The translations under genes were made by a program, and so were the position numbers. From JACVRW01 sp963837445 (lineage in GTDB: Bacteria; Actinomycetota; Thermoleophilia; Solirubrobacterales; Thermoleophilaceae), in NCBI GenBank assembly GCA_963837445.1, contig CAWINK010000016.1, positions 310,001 to 374,000 of the forward strand: a stretch of DNA of 64,000 nucleotides, read 5' to 3'. Positions 62,855-64,000 of this stretch are shown one piece after another. Numbering within the stretch: position 1 is the stretch's first letter; each line of letters opens with the position of its first letter. The notes under the pieces are model-generated. The model was not told the DNA's origin. It did not search any database and was given only the letters and a program-made list of their open reading frames with translations.

Positions 62855-63790
62855 GTGCCACGAGATTCGTCTCATAGTGCGACCCACCTCGTGGCAGCGC
62901 CTGCCGACCGGGCGATCGCCGCGGTGGCCCGGCGGCAATACGGGGTCGTGACCCTGCGGCAGCTCGAGGCGTGCGGGCTGGGGGCCGGAGCGATCAAGCG
63001 CCGAGTGGGGGCAAGGCGGCTGCAGCGGCTCTGGCGTGGCGTCTACGCATTCGGTCATAGCGAGCTGCGGTTCGAGGGCCGTCTACTCGGTGCTGTCCTT
63101 GCGTGCGGTCCAGGCGCAGTGCTGAGTCACCGCTCCGCTGCGGACCGATGGGGAATCCTGGCGACCGCCCGGGCCGGCATCGACGTGACCGTTGTGGCCC
63201 GCGGCACTCGCGCGAAGCAGTCGGGAATCGACCTGCACTGCGTCCGCCGCCTCGACCAGCGGGACGTCACGACCTTAGGCGGGATCCCGATCACCACCGT
63301 TCCCAGGACGCTGCTCGACCTTTGCGCAGTGGTCACCCCCCGCATGGTCGAGAAAGCGCTTGAGCAGTCCTACGTGCTTCAGTTGGTTGCGCCCGGGACG
63401 ATCGAGGAAACCCTGGAGCGGGCCCCCGGCCGTAAAACCGCAGCACTCAGAAAGCTGCTCGCGAAAGAACGGCGTACGCCAACCCTCACCCGCAGCGAGC
63501 TCGAGGAGGCGTTCCTGGCGCTATGCCGCCGCGGCGGCCTGCCCGATCCGGAGGTCAACGTACAGCTGCACGGCTACGAGGTCGACTTCCTCTGGCGCAA
63601 GCAGAAGCGAGTGGTGGAGGTGGACGGGTACGCATTCCACTCAATGCGGGGAGCCTTCGAACGCGACCGCCGAAAGGACGTGGACCTCGAGCTGGCGGGC
63701 TTCCCGGTCACGCGCTTCACGCACGATCAGGTCGTGTACGAGGCGGAGGACACGCTGCGCCGGACACAGCGCCTGGTCCACGGTCAATAG
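62855..63790 (+). CDS. AbiEi-type N-domain with C-terminal DUF559 endonuclease-like domain
   Basis: 311 residues. The N-terminal winged-helix resembles the AbiEi antitoxin/MarR-like domain: VARRQYGVVTLRQLEACGLG, AIKRRVGARRLQRLWRGVYA, VLSHRSAADRWGI. The C-terminal 90 residues match DUF559 (Vsr-like, PD-(D/E)xK fold): LTRSELEEAFLALCRRGGLP, NVQLHGYEVDFLW, RVVEVDGYAFHSMRGAFERD and GFPVTRFTHDQV, with E, D and ExD residues in place. Such stand-alone proteins are very common in actinobacteria and have no proven defence role. No AbiEii partner is visible. Confidence 0.88.
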   Translation: MPRDSSHSATHLVAAPADRAIAAVARRQYGVVTLRQLEACGLGAGAIKRRVGARRLQRLWRGVYAFGHSELRFEGRLLGAVLACGPGAVLSHRSAADRWGILATARAGIDVTVVARGTRAKQSGIDLHCVRRLDQRDVTTLGGIPITTVPRTLLDLCAVVTPRMVEKALEQSYVLQLVAPGTIEETLERAPGRKTAALRKLLAKERRTPTLTRSELEEAFLALCRRGGLPDPEVNVQLHGYEVDFLWRKQKRVVEVDGYAFHSMRGAFERDRRKDVDLELAGFPVTRFTHDQVVYEAEDTLRRTQRLVHGQ

Positions 63791-64000
63791 AACACGGTCC
63801 GCGTCCGGTGCCGGGCCACGCTCTTGTACCTCGGTGCCTGACCTCGGTTCCACAGCGCCGTGTCGAGCAGGCGCGCAGGCATCCCGAGGCGCTCGCCAAG
63901 AAGCTCGCAGGCATGAACGGCGCACCCTCGGATCTCGCGTTCCTCCTCGCCCGGCGGGAGCAGCACGCCGGCATCGATCCTGGCTGCCAGCGCGGGCTCG
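63784..64000 (-). CDS. Queuosine salvage protein (DUF2419-like), partial at window edge
   Basis: Only the last 71 residues are inside the window; the frame is open to the right edge. The text PALAARIDAGVLLPPGEEER, GCAVHACELLGERLGM and LDTALWNRGQAPRYKSVARH ending in RTRTVFY matches the C-terminus of the queuosine salvage family (nucleoside or nucleotide hydrolase that frees queuine), where LW-x-x-GQ and HRTRTxxY are conserved. It ends 7 nt inside the convergent DUF559 gene. Assignment is from the C-terminus only. Confidence 0.65.
   Translation of the reverse strand, partial: EPALAARIDAGVLLPPGEEEREIRGCAVHACELLGERLGMPARLLDTALWNRGQAPRYKSVARHRTRTVFY

Noticed and set aside
62855..63790. AbiE-type toxin-antitoxin or phage-defence system
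   Set aside because: Only the AbiEi-like N-domain is present, fused to DUF559, with no AbiEii toxin nearby. Stand-alone copies are common in actinobacteria.

Overview
This is a very GC-rich bacterial window with short intergenic gaps and many 1-8 nt gene overlaps. It looks like an actinobacterium of the class Thermoleophilia (Solirubrobacterales-like). That placement is inference: it rests on the GC content, leaderless-type promoters, an acetate operon of the DUF485-ActP-Acs type, and several secreted proteins that end in Arg/Lys-rich beta modules. I see no insertion sequence, prophage, integron, CRISPR array or rRNA operon. Layout: 0-7 kb holds the end of an acyl-CoA dehydrogenase gene, a GNAT acetyltransferase, a membrane protein, a broken DUF899 gene, a cytochrome P450/TetR pair with a likely operator, and a frameshifted secreted M6-like metalloprotease. 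7-16.4 kb holds tRNA-Gly, an RsbW-like anti-sigma kinase, tRNA-Cys, a large secreted Vps62-domain protein, a secreted HExxH protein, the acetate uptake and activation operon, an SDR epimerase and tRNA-Val. 16.4-21 kb is a block of secreted or accessory proteins, many frameshifted: LVIVD beta-propeller, SnoaL-like, Kelch plus collagen-like. 21-29 kb holds a metallophosphoesterase, a DUF47-Pit phosphate transport cluster, a class V aminotransferase, an MBL hydrolase, a fumarylacetoacetase neighbourhood and a TreT-like glycosyltransferase. 28.7-36.3 kb is translation: thrS, infC-rpmI-rplT with an intrinsic terminator, a SpoU methyltransferase, pheS-pheT. 36.3-41.7 kb is the arginine cluster argC-J-B-D-G. 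41.8-47.4 kb holds secreted proteins and a remarkable open frame of about 1,304 codons joining an amidase, three GT2 glycosyltransferases and a GH18-like domain. 47.4-53.8 kb holds dnaE, a Cys-rich protein, endonuclease IV and gltX. 53.8-64 kb holds an HDOD-LuxR regulator, a histidine kinase, VanZ, Rrf2, secreted proteins, two DUF1990 genes, cysK-cysE, a DUF559 protein and the end of a queuosine-salvage gene. Two points shape how the annotation should be read. First, many clearly homologous genes are broken by small frameshifts, including the essential thrS and dnaE, with a strong concentration at about 16.6-29.6 kb. I read most of these as consensus errors and annotate the intended gene span. 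Second, a TANNNT hexamer (usually TAGNNT) lies 5-11 nt upstream of many start codons, as expected for leaderless transcripts, and I used it to choose several starts. The best candidate for something undescribed is the amidase/GT2/GT2/GT2/GH18 protein at 42.4-46.3 kb.
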